Shown here one piece after another: positions 8,785-18,235 of a DNA stretch of 64,000 bases (its first letter is position 1; every line of letters begins with the position of its first letter). This stretch comes from Arcanobacterium_A bovis. Its GTDB lineage: Bacteria > Actinomycetota > Actinomycetes > Actinomycetales > Actinomycetaceae. The stretch lies in NCBI RefSeq assembly GCF_042655305.1, contig NZ_JBHSLR010000009.1. One strand, given 5' to 3'. The notes beneath the pieces are model-generated. The model was not told the origin of the DNA. It searched no databases and worked only from the letters and a program-made list of their open reading frames with translations. The translations under genes were made by a program, and so were the position numbers.

Positions 8785-10128
8785 TTAGTCGTCAAGCACG
8801 GCTTTGAGCCACTCTTTGCGAGCTTTCAATGCCTCTTCGTACTCTTTAACCTTCTTCGCATCACCCTCAGCTTGTGCCTGGGCAAGTTGGGCTTCTAACT
8901 CCGTGATGAGCTGCTGAAGCTGCTGAGCCATGCCTGAGGTGCGCTCTTCCTTATCAGGATCAGTCTTTGCCCATTGCTCATTTTCAGCATCGCGAATGAT
9001 TCGCTCGATTTCGCGCAGTCGGCCTTCGGTTCGGGCAACGTCAGCGCGAGGAACTCTGCCAATAGCATCCCACTGCTCGCCAATCGCACGCAACTGCTCC
9101 TTGGCGCTGGCGATATCATCTACTGGCAGGATATTCTCAGCTTGCTCAAGAAGAGCGAGCTTCTTTTCGAGGTTCGAACCAAACTCTTCGTCAAGCGCAG
9201 CATTATGCGAATTGCGTGCGTCGAAGAATACCTGCTGTGCTGCTCGGAACTGCTCCCAGAGTCGATCGTCGTCTTTGCGAGTGGAACGGCCTGCTCGCTT
9301 CCATTGATCCATGAGATTGCGGTATTGTGCAGCGGTTTCATTCCAATCAGTTGAGGTCTGAAGCGCCTGAGCCTGCGCAATAAGCGCTTCTTTCGTGCGG
9401 ATTGTCTCCTTGTGCTGTGCCTCTAGATCCGAGAAATGCTGCCGACGATGCCGGTCGAACTGCGTACGAGCTGCAGAAAAACGCTTCCACAATTCATCTT
9501 CAGTGGCGCGGTCGAGACGTGCACCGTGGCGCTGTGCATTCTTCCACTGGTCAAGCAGTTGATTGAGCTCATCACGCGAATTGCGCCAGTGCGTTTTCGC
9601 TGGATCCTGAGCTGCGATTGCTTCTACACGCTCGACAATTGTGGTGCGGTCAGCAAGAGCCTTAGCCTTAGCTTCTTCACGTTCAACCGCAACTTGTGCT
9701 GCGCGCTCGTCAATCTTCGTCTCGAGAACCTTCACACGGTTGCGAAGTTCCTCTACGTCGCCAACAACAGCAGGCTCAACTAGCTGTTCGTTGAGTGACT
9801 TAAGCGACTTGCGAGCCTCTTCCGGTGAAATCTTGGAAACGCGTGACTCTAATAGTACAACCTGCGCTTTAATATCGAGGTAGCGACGTACATACAGACC
9901 AAGAGCATCAGTTTCAGTACCACCAGCAGCGTATTGTCCAACAATACGTTCTGGCTCCGATCCTGCCGAACGCAACCAAACGTTGCCTTCATCGTCTACA
10001 CGTCCCCACTTGGCTGCTGCTGCGGCATCGGCGTCGTCAATATGAGGCACCGGCAACGCAACTTTGGCTTCTGCGCGTGGCAGTGGAACGGGAATCTTTG
10101 GACGGGCATTTTCTGTGGATTCGGTCAT
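8785..10128 (-). CDS. DUF349 domain-containing protein
   Basis: 447 residues, almost entirely charged helix. The protein carries repeats of the DUF349 helical module, recognisable by recurring W..L...W KNAQRHGA, W..LMDQWKRAGR and W.AIGRVPR segments spaced 70-80 residues apart, followed by a coiled-coil C-terminus (QLQQLITELEAQLAQAQAE). The frame is open upstream to 10293, but ATG 10128 is the better start because AAAGGAG lies 9 nt before it and because it leaves room for the divergent gene's promoter. The family is common between rel and hisS in actinobacteria. Its biochemical role is not established and I see no catalytic motif. Confidence 0.9.
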   Translation of the reverse strand: MTESTENARPKIPVPLPRAEAKVALPVPHIDDADAAAAAKWGRVDDEGNVWLRSAGSEPERIVGQYAAGGTETDALGLYVRRYLDIKAQVVLLESRVSKISPEEARKSLKSLNEQLVEPAVVGDVEELRNRVKVLETKIDERAAQVAVEREEAKAKALADRTTIVERVEAIAAQDPAKTHWRNSRDELNQLLDQWKNAQRHGARLDRATEDELWKRFSAARTQFDRHRRQHFSDLEAQHKETIRTKEALIAQAQALQTSTDWNETAAQYRNLMDQWKRAGRSTRKDDDRLWEQFRAAQQVFFDARNSHNAALDEEFGSNLEKKLALLEQAENILPVDDIASAKEQLRAIGEQWDAIGRVPRADVARTEGRLREIERIIRDAENEQWAKTDPDKEERTSGMAQQLQQLITELEAQLAQAQAEGDAKKVKEYEEALKARKEWLKAVLDD

Positions 10129-10252
10129 CTTTGATGCTCCTTTGAGGACGGGGTAGGCGGGTGCCACACCGTGCGCGTAATATTCACATAATATTGTACG
10201 CAGATTTTCGTGTAAATGCAGTAAACCATGCATATCAGGTACGGTTATATTT

Positions 10253-10975
10253 ATGATCATCTTGCGATATAGCCAAACCTTCCTCGAAGCCAATACTTAT
10301 ATCTTGGCGAACGAGGAGAAAAAAGTTGCATTAGTAGTGGATACTGGGGCAGGTTCTTGCCAATGGATCAAGGAAACTTTGGCAGAACACGGTCTGAAAC
10401 TTGGGGCAGTCTTGCTCACGCACGGACATGCTGATCACGTGTGGGACGTGTCTGGTGTTGTTGAGGACGAACAGGTTTATGTTCCTGAACCAGACCTATA
10501 CCGGCTCGGTAATCCACTAGAGCACCTGGGGATGCCGCAATTCGCTATCGCGTTTGGGCGAATGGGCATTGATGAGTGGCGCGTGCCGAGTAATCTCCAG
10601 GCCTTGCCCGGGCAATTCTATGAAGATTCGGTGGAGATCGTGCCTGGCATCATTTTGCGTGCCATTGCGACGCCGGGGCATACGGAAGGATCATCGGTGT
10701 TTCTTTTCGCAGGACGCGCCATTGCTGCTGGGCCGCACAGTATTGGAGATACCGGCCGGGACGAGCAATTCATGCTTTCGGGAGATGTTATCTTCAACAA
10801 CGGAATTGGACGCACCGACCTACCCGGTGGCGACGATCAGAAAATGGCCGCGTCTTTGCGCTTCTTGGTGCAGGTAATAAAGCCAGAAACAATTATCTTC
10901 CCGGGTCACGGCCCGCAAACTACCATGTTCCATGAAACACGTCATTCGCAGTATCTTCATGCGGCGATGAGTTAA
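10253..10975 (+). CDS. Metallo-beta-lactamase fold hydrolase (glyoxalase II-like)
   Basis: 240 residues with the metal-binding signature HGHADH (62-67), a second metal site at GHTEGSSVF and a final GHGPQTT near the C-terminus. These are typical of small MBL-fold hydrolases such as hydroxyacylglutathione hydrolase relatives. The true substrate cannot be told. Actinobacteria lack glutathione, so classical glyoxalase II activity is doubtful. It usually sits just upstream of hisS in this phylum, as here. A TACGGT box lies 7 nt before the ATG, so the mRNA may be leaderless. It is divergent from the DUF349 gene with 124 nt between them. Confidence 0.9.
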   Translation: MIILRYSQTFLEANTYILANEEKKVALVVDTGAGSCQWIKETLAEHGLKLGAVLLTHGHADHVWDVSGVVEDEQVYVPEPDLYRLGNPLEHLGMPQFAIAFGRMGIDEWRVPSNLQALPGQFYEDSVEIVPGIILRAIATPGHTEGSSVFLFAGRAIAAGPHSIGDTGRDEQFMLSGDVIFNNGIGRTDLPGGDDQKMAASLRFLVQVIKPETIIFPGHGPQTTMFHETRHSQYLHAAMS

Positions 10976-11079
10976 CCGGCGATGGGTTAAGTTAATGGAT
11001 TTTGGTAGGCGAATTGGCCGACCACGTGGAAAAGTAGATTCGTCTCAATGCACCGAAATAGCCATCTAGGTGAGCAGAT

Positions 11080-11092
11080 ACGTATAATACGT
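11080..11092 (+). promoter_or_regulatory. Promoter -10 element for hisS
   Basis: A perfect TATAAT (11083-11088) lies inside a near-palindrome, ACGTATAATACGT, 62 nt upstream of hisS. No convincing -35 box is seen at 17 nt. Placement after the MBL gene stop suggests that hisS has its own promoter. Confidence 0.5.
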
Positions 11093-11149
11093 ACAAAGCG
11101 TAATAGGGCAAATTCCGCGAATCGTATCGAGAAGTGAAATAATAGAATC

Positions 11150-12487
11150 ATGGCAAAAATTGCACCTTTATCAGGTTTCCCAGAGTGGCTTCCAGCTGGT
11201 CGTATCGTTGAGCAAGAAGTTCTTGACACACTGCGCTCTACTTTCGAGTTGCATGGCTTTTCAGGCATCGAAACGCGCGCGGTGGAACCCGTCTCGCAAC
11301 TTTTGAGCAAGGGCGAAACATCAAAAGAAATCTATCTTCTCAACCGCTTGCAGGCTGCAGGGGATGAGAAAAGCGATCGTGACGCTCAACTTGGTCTCCA
11401 TTTCGATCTCACTGTGCCGCTCTCACGTTATGTTCTTGAACATGCCGGACACCTCGATTTCCCATTCCGCCGCTACCAGATTCAGAAGGTATGGCGAGGG
11501 GAGCGCCCGCAAGACGGTCGCTTCCGTGAATTTGTGCAAGCCGACGTAGACGTGGTGGGTCAAGACACCCTAGCTTTCCATCACGAAATTGAATTGCCGC
11601 TGGTCATGGTCGATGCTTTGAGCAAATTGCCGATTCCACGCGTGATTATCAAAGCTTCGAACCGCAAGCTTGCGCAAGGTTTCTACGAGGCAATCGGTAT
11701 CGAAGACGTCGAAGAAACTCTCCGTATTCTCGATAAACTGGATAAAGTCGGCCCAGATGTGGTGATTGATTTGCTCGCCGAACGCGTTGGCGCCTCGGAA
11801 GCACAAGCCAAACTCGCGCTCAAACTGGCAGATATCCGCGGTACAAATGGCGGATTTGCTGATGAAGTTTTGGCCTTAGGTCACACCAGTGCATTGCTTG
11901 AAGCAGGACTCGAAGAGCTGGTGAATTTGGTTGATGGTGCTAATGAGCTGATGCCAGGGGCAATCGAAGCTGATCTGAAGATTGCGCGCGGTCTTGATTA
12001 CTACACCGGTTCCGTCTACGAATCAGTGCTGGTGGGTCACGAAGACTTGGGCTCGGTCTGTTCTGGTGGACGCTATGATTCCTTGGCCAGCGATGGCAAG
12101 CGTGTATTCCCTGGTGTTGGACTTTCGATTGGTGTTTCGCGCATTTTGGCTCGCGTGATTGGTCGCGACGTCGTGGTACCGAGCCGCAAGGTTCCCACTG
12201 CAGTTCTGATCGCAGTGAACGACGAAAGCGAACGGCGTCATGCTGAAAAGACGGCGATGGCCTTGCGTTCGCGTGGAATTTCGACGGAGGTTTCACCAAA
12301 TTCTGCCAAATTCGGCAAGCAGATCAAATATGCTGATAAGCGTGGTATTCCGTTCGTTTGGTTTACCACCGACGACGGTGAACAAGTCAAGGACATCCGT
12401 TCGGGTGAGCAAGTTAGCGCTGATCCGCACGCTTGGATGCCGGCAGTGGAAGATCTACAGCCGAGATTGCTCAATCCGGAGAATTAA
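11150..12487 (+). CDS. hisS: Histidine--tRNA ligase
   Basis: Class II aminoacyl-tRNA synthetase charging tRNA-His. 445 residues. Motif 2 is visible as FRRYQIQKVWRGERPQDGRFREF (about 107-129 split over the motif), the histidine-binding signature as ARGLDYYTGSVYE (about 281-293) and motif 3 as GVGLSIGVSRI. The C-terminal anticodon-binding domain follows. The ATG follows a weak purine-rich stretch. The stop TAA overlaps the next start by one base (TAATG), which implies coupling to the downstream GTPase. Confidence 0.97.
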   Translation: MAKIAPLSGFPEWLPAGRIVEQEVLDTLRSTFELHGFSGIETRAVEPVSQLLSKGETSKEIYLLNRLQAAGDEKSDRDAQLGLHFDLTVPLSRYVLEHAGHLDFPFRRYQIQKVWRGERPQDGRFREFVQADVDVVGQDTLAFHHEIELPLVMVDALSKLPIPRVIIKASNRKLAQGFYEAIGIEDVEETLRILDKLDKVGPDVVIDLLAERVGASEAQAKLALKLADIRGTNGGFADEVLALGHTSALLEAGLEELVNLVDGANELMPGAIEADLKIARGLDYYTGSVYESVLVGHEDLGSVCSGGRYDSLASDGKRVFPGVGLSIGVSRILARVIGRDVVVPSRKVPTAVLIAVNDESERRHAEKTAMALRSRGISTEVSPNSAKFGKQIKYADKRGIPFVWFTTDDGEQVKDIRSGEQVSADPHAWMPAVEDLQPRLLNPEN

Positions 12488-14253
12488 TGGTGAATGTAGC
12501 TGTACCAGACAATTCCGGCAATCCGGTTTTTAGTGTGTTGCGTGAACTGCGCAGCACACTGGATTTGGTACATTTTCCGATCCATCTTTCGCATAGCGCT
12601 TTGGCTGCTGAGGTGCAATCTGACCTTTGTCAGCAACTAGATGACTACGTTCTACCTCGCTTTGAATCGCTTGACGCTCCGCTACTCGCAGTCGTGGGTG
12701 GTTCTACCGGTGCCGGAAAATCGACGTTCGTCAATTCGCTGGTTGGCGAGAATCTGACCCACGCATCTGCGCTTCGTCCTACCACGCGCATTCCGACTCT
12801 CATCTGCCATCCGCAGGATCGTACTTGGTTTGAAACTGATCGTATTTTGCCGAGTCTGGCTCGTGTTACTGGTTCGGACGCAGATGGCGCTACTCAACAC
12901 GATTTTGTTCAGACACACAGTGAGACGGCGGGAACCGAAATCGCTCTCAAAACGTCACCTCAGATACCGCGCGGTTTAGCGATCATCGATTCGCCAGATA
13001 TCGATTCCTTGGTCAAAGAAAATCGAGTGCTTGCGGCGCAGCTGATGGCAGCCGCTGATCTGTGGATTTTCGTGACCACCGCACATCGCTATGCCGACGC
13101 AATTCCGTGGGCGATGCTCGACGACGCTGCCCAACGAGATCTCGTTATTGGCGTTTTGCTTAACCGAGTTCCGATTGGCGTAGGTATTGAAGTTCGCGCC
13201 GATCTTGTGCGCAAACTCAAAGAACACGATTTGGAACACGCGCCGTTGTTCGTGGTGTCAGAAACAGATCTTGGCGCTAATGCTCGGTTGCCTGAAGCTG
13301 ATGTTGACGCCATCCGCGGATGGATTTGGGGGATTGCTCGGGATAGTTCCAGCCGTTCGCTGGTTGCCAAGCAAACGCTTATGGGCGTGGTGAAGGCGAT
13401 GATCGGCAAACTGGAGCATATTGAGTCTTCGTATGCGGAACAAGTCAAGTATCGCACTCAATATGACGCCGAATTGACGAAAGCCTTTAACGACGCACAT
13501 AGCGCGATTGCCGCTCGGTTATCGGATGGAAGCTTGCTTAAAGGCGAAGTGCTACGCAGTTGGCAAGATCTCATTGGCACAAGCCAGTGGGCGCGTAAAC
13601 TCGAATCCCAAGTATCGCTTGTGCGAGATAGGCTGACGAGTATTTTTACTGCGCGCAAACCGCACGTCAATACGGTTGAAGAGGCCGTTGGAGAAATGAC
13701 CTTCGCAATGGTTGTGGCACAGTCACAGCTAGTAGTGACTAATACACTTCGACTATGGCAAAGTCGTGAGGAACTGGCACAGATTGTGCCGCAGGTGCGT
13801 TCACAGTTGCGTACCGAGGCGAAGCGTGAACAAGCAGCCCAAGAGTTAGTTCATGATTGGCATAGGTCTTTGATCGATATGATTCGCACGCATGGCGATT
13901 CAAAGAAAGCAATGGCGAGAATTGCTGCATTTGGTATCAACGCTGTGGGCGTGGCGCTCATTATCGTGGTGTTTGCTTCAACTGGTGGTCTTGTTGGCGG
14001 TGAAATCGCTATTGCTGGAGGCACAGCGATAGTGGCACAACGCGTTTTAGAGGCAATTTTTGGCGACGACGCCGTGCGCCGGATGGCTCGGGAGGCTCGC
14101 GTTGACTTTGAACAGCGTTTGGAACAGTTCTTGGCAACCGACCGTGAGGTATTTGAACGAAATTTGGAGTCATTGCAGATTAATGAAGAACTTTTACGCC
14201 AGCTTAAGTGCCGATCAGCTGATTTACGTGCAGCATTAGCGGACGGGCGATGA
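12487..14253 (+). CDS. Membrane-associated dynamin-like GTPase, first of a tandem pair
   Basis: 588 residues. P-loop GGSTGAGKST at 71-80. The switch II position carries DSPDID (168-173) instead of DxxG, and VLLNRVP may stand in for the NKxD base-recognition loop. A hydrophobic, Gly-rich segment at about 480-515 (ALIIVVFASTGG) should be a membrane anchor, followed by a helical tail. Overall layout resembles bacterial dynamin-like or YfjP-type GTPases, but I cannot name the gene. The frame is open upstream inside hisS; ATG 12487, overlapping the hisS stop, is the sensible start. The next gene encodes a related GTPase 3 nt downstream, so they probably act together at the membrane. Confidence 0.85.
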   Translation: MVNVAVPDNSGNPVFSVLRELRSTLDLVHFPIHLSHSALAAEVQSDLCQQLDDYVLPRFESLDAPLLAVVGGSTGAGKSTFVNSLVGENLTHASALRPTTRIPTLICHPQDRTWFETDRILPSLARVTGSDADGATQHDFVQTHSETAGTEIALKTSPQIPRGLAIIDSPDIDSLVKENRVLAAQLMAAADLWIFVTTAHRYADAIPWAMLDDAAQRDLVIGVLLNRVPIGVGIEVRADLVRKLKEHDLEHAPLFVVSETDLGANARLPEADVDAIRGWIWGIARDSSSRSLVAKQTLMGVVKAMIGKLEHIESSYAEQVKYRTQYDAELTKAFNDAHSAIAARLSDGSLLKGEVLRSWQDLIGTSQWARKLESQVSLVRDRLTSIFTARKPHVNTVEEAVGEMTFAMVVAQSQLVVTNTLRLWQSREELAQIVPQVRSQLRTEAKREQAAQELVHDWHRSLIDMIRTHGDSKKAMARIAAFGINAVGVALIIVVFASTGGLVGGEIAIAGGTAIVAQRVLEAIFGDDAVRRMAREARVDFEQRLEQFLATDREVFERNLESLQINEELLRQLKCRSADLRAALADGR

Positions 14254-14256
14254 GCA

Positions 14257-15924
14257 ATGGGTATCTCGTTTGCTGAAGCAATCACTAATCTGGAAGAAAT
14301 CTCGCGCCTTGCTAAGAATCGAATTGATCCAGACCTTTTGAATAAAATTGACGAATTTTTGGCATACAGTTCGCAGCGGCGTCAGCACGGGGTGGATCAT
14401 ACTGTGGTGGCATTTGCAGGGGGAACAGGCGCAGGAAAGTCTTCACTGTTTAATTCGGTGGTGGGATCTGAGATTGCGCAGGTAGCACCAACTCGACCAA
14501 CGACATCTGAGGCGCAAGCTGTTTGTAGTGCGCCGGCTACCGAAATGCTCGATTGGCTTGATGTACAGCGTCGACATATCGAACCAAAGCTCACGCAAAC
14601 CTTAGAACTGAGCTCGCAGAACACACGAGCCTCAGTCATCATGTTAGACCTTCCTGATATCGACTCAACGAATAATCGCAACCGGGCGATAGCTCGGCGT
14701 CTTTCCGAAAAGGTTGATGTGCTGATTTGGGTGCTTGACCCGCAAAAATATGCCGATGCCATTGTGCATGACGATTACCTTGCCCATATGCGACATCATG
14801 CTGAGGTAACGATTGTTGTGCTCAACCAAGCAGATACTCTTCCAGAAGAGATTCAAGCGGCGGTGCTTGCTGACGCACAAAAACTTTTGAAAACTCACGG
14901 TATTGACATTCCAGTTCTGGCAACGTCGGCAATCTCAGGGATGGGGATTTCTCAACTGCGTGCGCGAATTTCAAGCATAGTCTCGAGGCGCAACGCAGCT
15001 TATGTTCACTTGTGTGCACAGTTAAAAAACATTGCCCAGGATCTCACAACCGAAACCAATATTGGGGAGCTGGAAAGCCTAGCGCGAAGGGAACCGTCCC
15101 CTGATGACGAGCTCACAGGTGCATTGTTAGGTGCGATCGGTGGGAAGCATATCGCCAAAATGGTTTATGACTCGGCGATTTATCGAGGCAAGAACCGCAC
15201 GACGTCATTAGTTACTAGGTGGCTATGGCGTGCGAAAATTGATCCGCTTAAGAGATACCGGGTTGATAGCGAAACCACGAACAAAACGAGCAAAGAGAAT
15301 CCAAGCAAGAGCTTAGGGGAGTTCGTGACGATAACGGACCTTATCGGCGTCGATCCTGCCTATGAAGCTCGTTATGAAATTCTCCTTGACCGCGTTCTTG
15401 ACCGTTATATTAATCAAATGCCAAAGCTATGGGCGCATGATGTAAAACAGCGCAATCGCCCACGCGCGATGGCACTATTGAGTACCGTGGCGCGTGCATT
15501 GCACAATATCTCCTTACCGATTCGTAGGATTCCGCTATGGTGGAGAGCGATCAACGTTTTGCAATGGCTTTGTGCTGCTAGCGCCGTCATCGGCGGCCTG
15601 TGGTTGCTATTTCTGAATTTCGGTTACTTGGTTCAGATACAACTTGTTTCCCCTCCAGCCGTGAATATCGGGGGAGTTGTTGCTATCGGTCTGCCGCTGA
15701 TACTTATTCTCGGCGCAATACTCGGATCTTTGCTGATATCTGGTGTAGGCGGCATGGCAAATCGTTGGCGTGCGCGTCGATTGCAAAGAGCTGTGATGCG
15801 CGATCTTAAGCGGAGTATTTCCAAGGAATTAGCTGCTGAACTTTTTGCTCCTTTGACGGCCGATATGCGTGACTATGTGCAATACGTGCGCCTTGTTGAA
15901 TCCTTGCAGAACGTTAAAGCTTGA
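14257..15924 (+). CDS. Membrane-associated GTPase, second of a tandem pair
   Basis: 555 residues. P-loop GGTGAGKSS at about 54-62, DLPDIDS in the switch II position (about 131) and NQAD (about 190-193) as the base-recognition loop. Two strongly hydrophobic helices near 430-460 and 469-498 anchor it in the membrane, followed by a basic stretch (ANRWRARRLQRA). It shares with its neighbour the unusual D-x-P-D-I-D-S switch motif, which marks them as one family. Starts 3 nt after the upstream stop and ends before a bidirectional terminator. Role unknown; membrane remodelling or septation by analogy with actinobacterial dynamin pairs is inference only. Confidence 0.85.
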   Translation: MGISFAEAITNLEEISRLAKNRIDPDLLNKIDEFLAYSSQRRQHGVDHTVVAFAGGTGAGKSSLFNSVVGSEIAQVAPTRPTTSEAQAVCSAPATEMLDWLDVQRRHIEPKLTQTLELSSQNTRASVIMLDLPDIDSTNNRNRAIARRLSEKVDVLIWVLDPQKYADAIVHDDYLAHMRHHAEVTIVVLNQADTLPEEIQAAVLADAQKLLKTHGIDIPVLATSAISGMGISQLRARISSIVSRRNAAYVHLCAQLKNIAQDLTTETNIGELESLARREPSPDDELTGALLGAIGGKHIAKMVYDSAIYRGKNRTTSLVTRWLWRAKIDPLKRYRVDSETTNKTSKENPSKSLGEFVTITDLIGVDPAYEARYEILLDRVLDRYINQMPKLWAHDVKQRNRPRAMALLSTVARALHNISLPIRRIPLWWRAINVLQWLCAASAVIGGLWLLFLNFGYLVQIQLVSPPAVNIGGVVAIGLPLILILGAILGSLLISGVGGMANRWRARRLQRAVMRDLKRSISKELAAELFAPLTADMRDYVQYVRLVESLQNVKA

Positions 15925-15936
15925 GGCTGAGCATAC

Positions 15937-15989
15937 AATTACTCCCTGAAAGCAGGAGCTAGATTAAGCTCGCCTTTCAGGGAGTAATT
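15937..15989. terminator. Bidirectional terminator between the GTPase and deaD genes
   Basis: 16-nt perfect arms (15937-15952 and 15974-15989) read AATTACTCCCTGAAAG and its complement. An inner GAGCT/AGCTC pair lies in the loop. A/T-rich flanks on both sides suit termination of the two convergent genes. Confidence 0.8.
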
Positions 15990-16024
15990 TATTCAGTCGT
16001 TATCGTCACGCAGAGTGGCACATT

Positions 16025-17995
16025 TTACCAGCGGTCGCTGTCTCGGGAGGGACGGCGCGCGCCGCGATCTGCGAAGCGATCATTGAAGCGTCCGCCGCGT
16101 CGTTCGGAGCGCCCACCAAAGCCGCGATCAGCGCGATCGTCATGGCGGAATCCACGGCTGGCACGGCGATCAGTGCCGTGGTCTCCACGTGCCGAGGACT
16201 TTAACTTGCGGCGATCATCGCCAAATTTGCGATCAGCGCGGTACTTGCGGAACTCTGGATCGTCGTCATTAAAACCGCCGGCAGGGCGATGACCAGGACC
16301 ACGATCTTCGGAAATATTCAATGTACGACCCGCAACGCGTGCTCGACCGATTCTCCGACGTGTACTTTCGTCCAGCTCATGCTGTAGCTCAACCAGCGAG
16401 AAGGAAGGGAAGATGTCAATCTTGCCCAATTGTGAACCGGCAATTCCGCCTTCACCAGTGATCGCACCTACGATGTGACCAGGTGAAACGCCGTCGCGAC
16501 GGCCAACTTCGATACGATACGTTGTGCCTGTGCCTTCGAAAGTTGGTTTGCGTGATTCACGACGTCGTTCACCGCGTTCACCGCGCTCGCCACGCTCACG
16601 ACCAGCACGAGAACCGCGTTCGCGGCCGCCGTCGTCAAACTTTGCCGTGAGGAACTCGGGCTCGTCATTGGCTTGTGGACCTGGATCGCGTACAGCTAGC
16701 GCGAGGAGCGCCAAAACCAAATCCTCGGTAGACAGTGGTGATTCGGATTCGCCTTGAGCTTCTTTAAAAGTTGCGAGGACTTCATCATAAACATGGAGGC
16801 GCCCTACTCCGAAGCGCTCAATTGCCTGGTCAATCACCCGTTGTGCACGCAGTGAGGAAACTTGGGCTGGAGTTGGAAGATCAACTTCAGTCATGCGCGC
16901 GCCGGTAACTTTCTCGATACGGCGCAAACGAGTGCGTTCTTTGGGAGTAACGAAAGTTAGCGCAGTGCCTTCACGACCAGCGCGACCAGTGCGTCCGATG
17001 CGGTGCACGTAGGTGTCGATTTCACGTGGTACGTCGAAATTGACCACAAGACCAATACGCTCAACATCCAAACCGCGCGCTGCGACGTCGGTGGCTACGA
17101 GTACATCAATGGTGCCAGAGCGCAGACGCTCGACGAGCTTTTCGCGGTCTTTTTGCTGTACGTCGCCCGAAAGCGCAGCGGTCATGACGCCGCGCGCTGT
17201 GAGCTCGAGGGAAAGTTCCTCAGCCGTGGCGCGGGTACGCACGAATACGAGCGCAGCATCGGCGTTGGTGGTAGCCAACACGCGTGCTAATGCGCCGATC
17301 TTGTGACGCATCGGTACCACTGCAAAAGTCTGGGTGATGGTGTCAACCGTTGAAGCTTGCCGTGAGACTGTCACTTCGACTGGATCTTTGAGATGAGTTT
17401 GGGCAACGTTGCGGATCGTTGCGGGCATGGTTGCAGAGAACAGTGCAGAAATACGTTCTTCTGGAAGACCCGCGGCGATAGTTTCAACGTCTTCAGCGAA
17501 GCCCATTCGTAGCATTTCGTCTGCTTCGTCAAGCACGAAATAACGAACCGTTTCGAGTTTAAGCGCGCCGCGCTCAATGAGATCCATAACGCGGCCAGGC
17601 GTGCCCACGACAACCTGTGCACCATTTTTTAGCGCACCGAGTTGTGGACCATAGGAAGTGCCACCGTAAACGGCGACGACGTCTAAGCCGCCGGTTTTGG
17701 AGGCAAAAGTTTCGATGGCTTCTGCGCCTTGCATTGCCAATTCGCGCGTTGGCGCGAGCACAAGAGCTTGTACTTCGCGTACGTCAGGATCGACGTGACC
17801 GAGCATTGGGAGGGCAAAAGCAGCAGTTTTTCCTGTACCGGTTTGCGCCACGCCTACGACGTCGCGCCCTTCTACCAAGTGTGGAATTGCTTGCTGTTGA
17901 ATAGCTGTTGGGACTTCGTATCCCATTTCGGTGATTGCCTGCAAAATGGTTTCAGGCAGATTGAGGTCAGCAAAAGTTACGGAATTATCCGACAT
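16025..17995 (-). CDS. deaD: DEAD-box ATP-dependent RNA helicase (DeaD/CsdA type)
   Basis: 656 residues. All helicase motifs are present: Q-motif region, AQTGTGKT (motif I), PTRELA, VLDEADEML (II), FSATMP (III), ATDVAARGLD (V) and HRIGRTGRAG (VI). A DbpA-type RNA-binding domain follows (TYRIEVGRRDGVSPGHIVGA), with a low-complexity Arg/Gly/Glu/Asp tail and a tandem GER-type repeat near 16560-16640. This is the layout of cold-shock and ribosome-assembly helicases. The frame is open to 18184, but the conserved start is MSDNSVTFADL at 17995. The intergenic leader up to the MFS gene is long (about 240 nt), as seen for cold-regulated helicase genes; regulation is inferred, not shown. Confidence 0.93.
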   Translation of the reverse strand: MSDNSVTFADLNLPETILQAITEMGYEVPTAIQQQAIPHLVEGRDVVGVAQTGTGKTAAFALPMLGHVDPDVREVQALVLAPTRELAMQGAEAIETFASKTGGLDVVAVYGGTSYGPQLGALKNGAQVVVGTPGRVMDLIERGALKLETVRYFVLDEADEMLRMGFAEDVETIAAGLPEERISALFSATMPATIRNVAQTHLKDPVEVTVSRQASTVDTITQTFAVVPMRHKIGALARVLATTNADAALVFVRTRATAEELSLELTARGVMTAALSGDVQQKDREKLVERLRSGTIDVLVATDVAARGLDVERIGLVVNFDVPREIDTYVHRIGRTGRAGREGTALTFVTPKERTRLRRIEKVTGARMTEVDLPTPAQVSSLRAQRVIDQAIERFGVGRLHVYDEVLATFKEAQGESESPLSTEDLVLALLALAVRDPGPQANDEPEFLTAKFDDGGRERGSRAGRERGERGERGERRRESRKPTFEGTGTTYRIEVGRRDGVSPGHIVGAITGEGGIAGSQLGKIDIFPSFSLVELQHELDESTRRRIGRARVAGRTLNISEDRGPGHRPAGGFNDDDPEFRKYRADRKFGDDRRKLKSSARGDHGTDRRASRGFRHDDRADRGFGGRSERRGGRFNDRFADRGARRPSRDSDRW

Positions 17996-18235
17996 TAAAC
18001 TACGTCCAAACGTTGTTGATTCTTCGGGCCTTGGCGGAATTGAGGTCCAAACTCTCCACCTTGCCGAAAAATACACACATATACACACGCAGTCGGCAAA
18101 GGCCATGCGCCACTTCTTGACGCTCTTCAAGCATATAAGGTTCAGATCTCGATTCGCGATAAACGCCGCGGTGAGATGGGGCACGTTGAGCTTGTTCGTG
18201 CCGCAAAAATCGTTCTAAAAAGCCTTAAATGCCTG

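Noticed and set aside
10129..10293. Upstream extension of the DUF349 protein
   Set aside because: It would overlap the divergent MBL gene, while ATG 10128 has a strong AAAGGAG site.
16560..16640. Short tandem repeats as a CRISPR or VNTR locus
   Set aside because: They are 9-bp in-frame repeats encoding the Gly-Glu-Arg tail of DeaD, a normal low-complexity region.
17996..18184. Upstream extension of DeaD, or a leader peptide gene
   Set aside because: Residues before MSDNSVTF do not resemble helicase sequence, and no ribosome site supports a small ORF.
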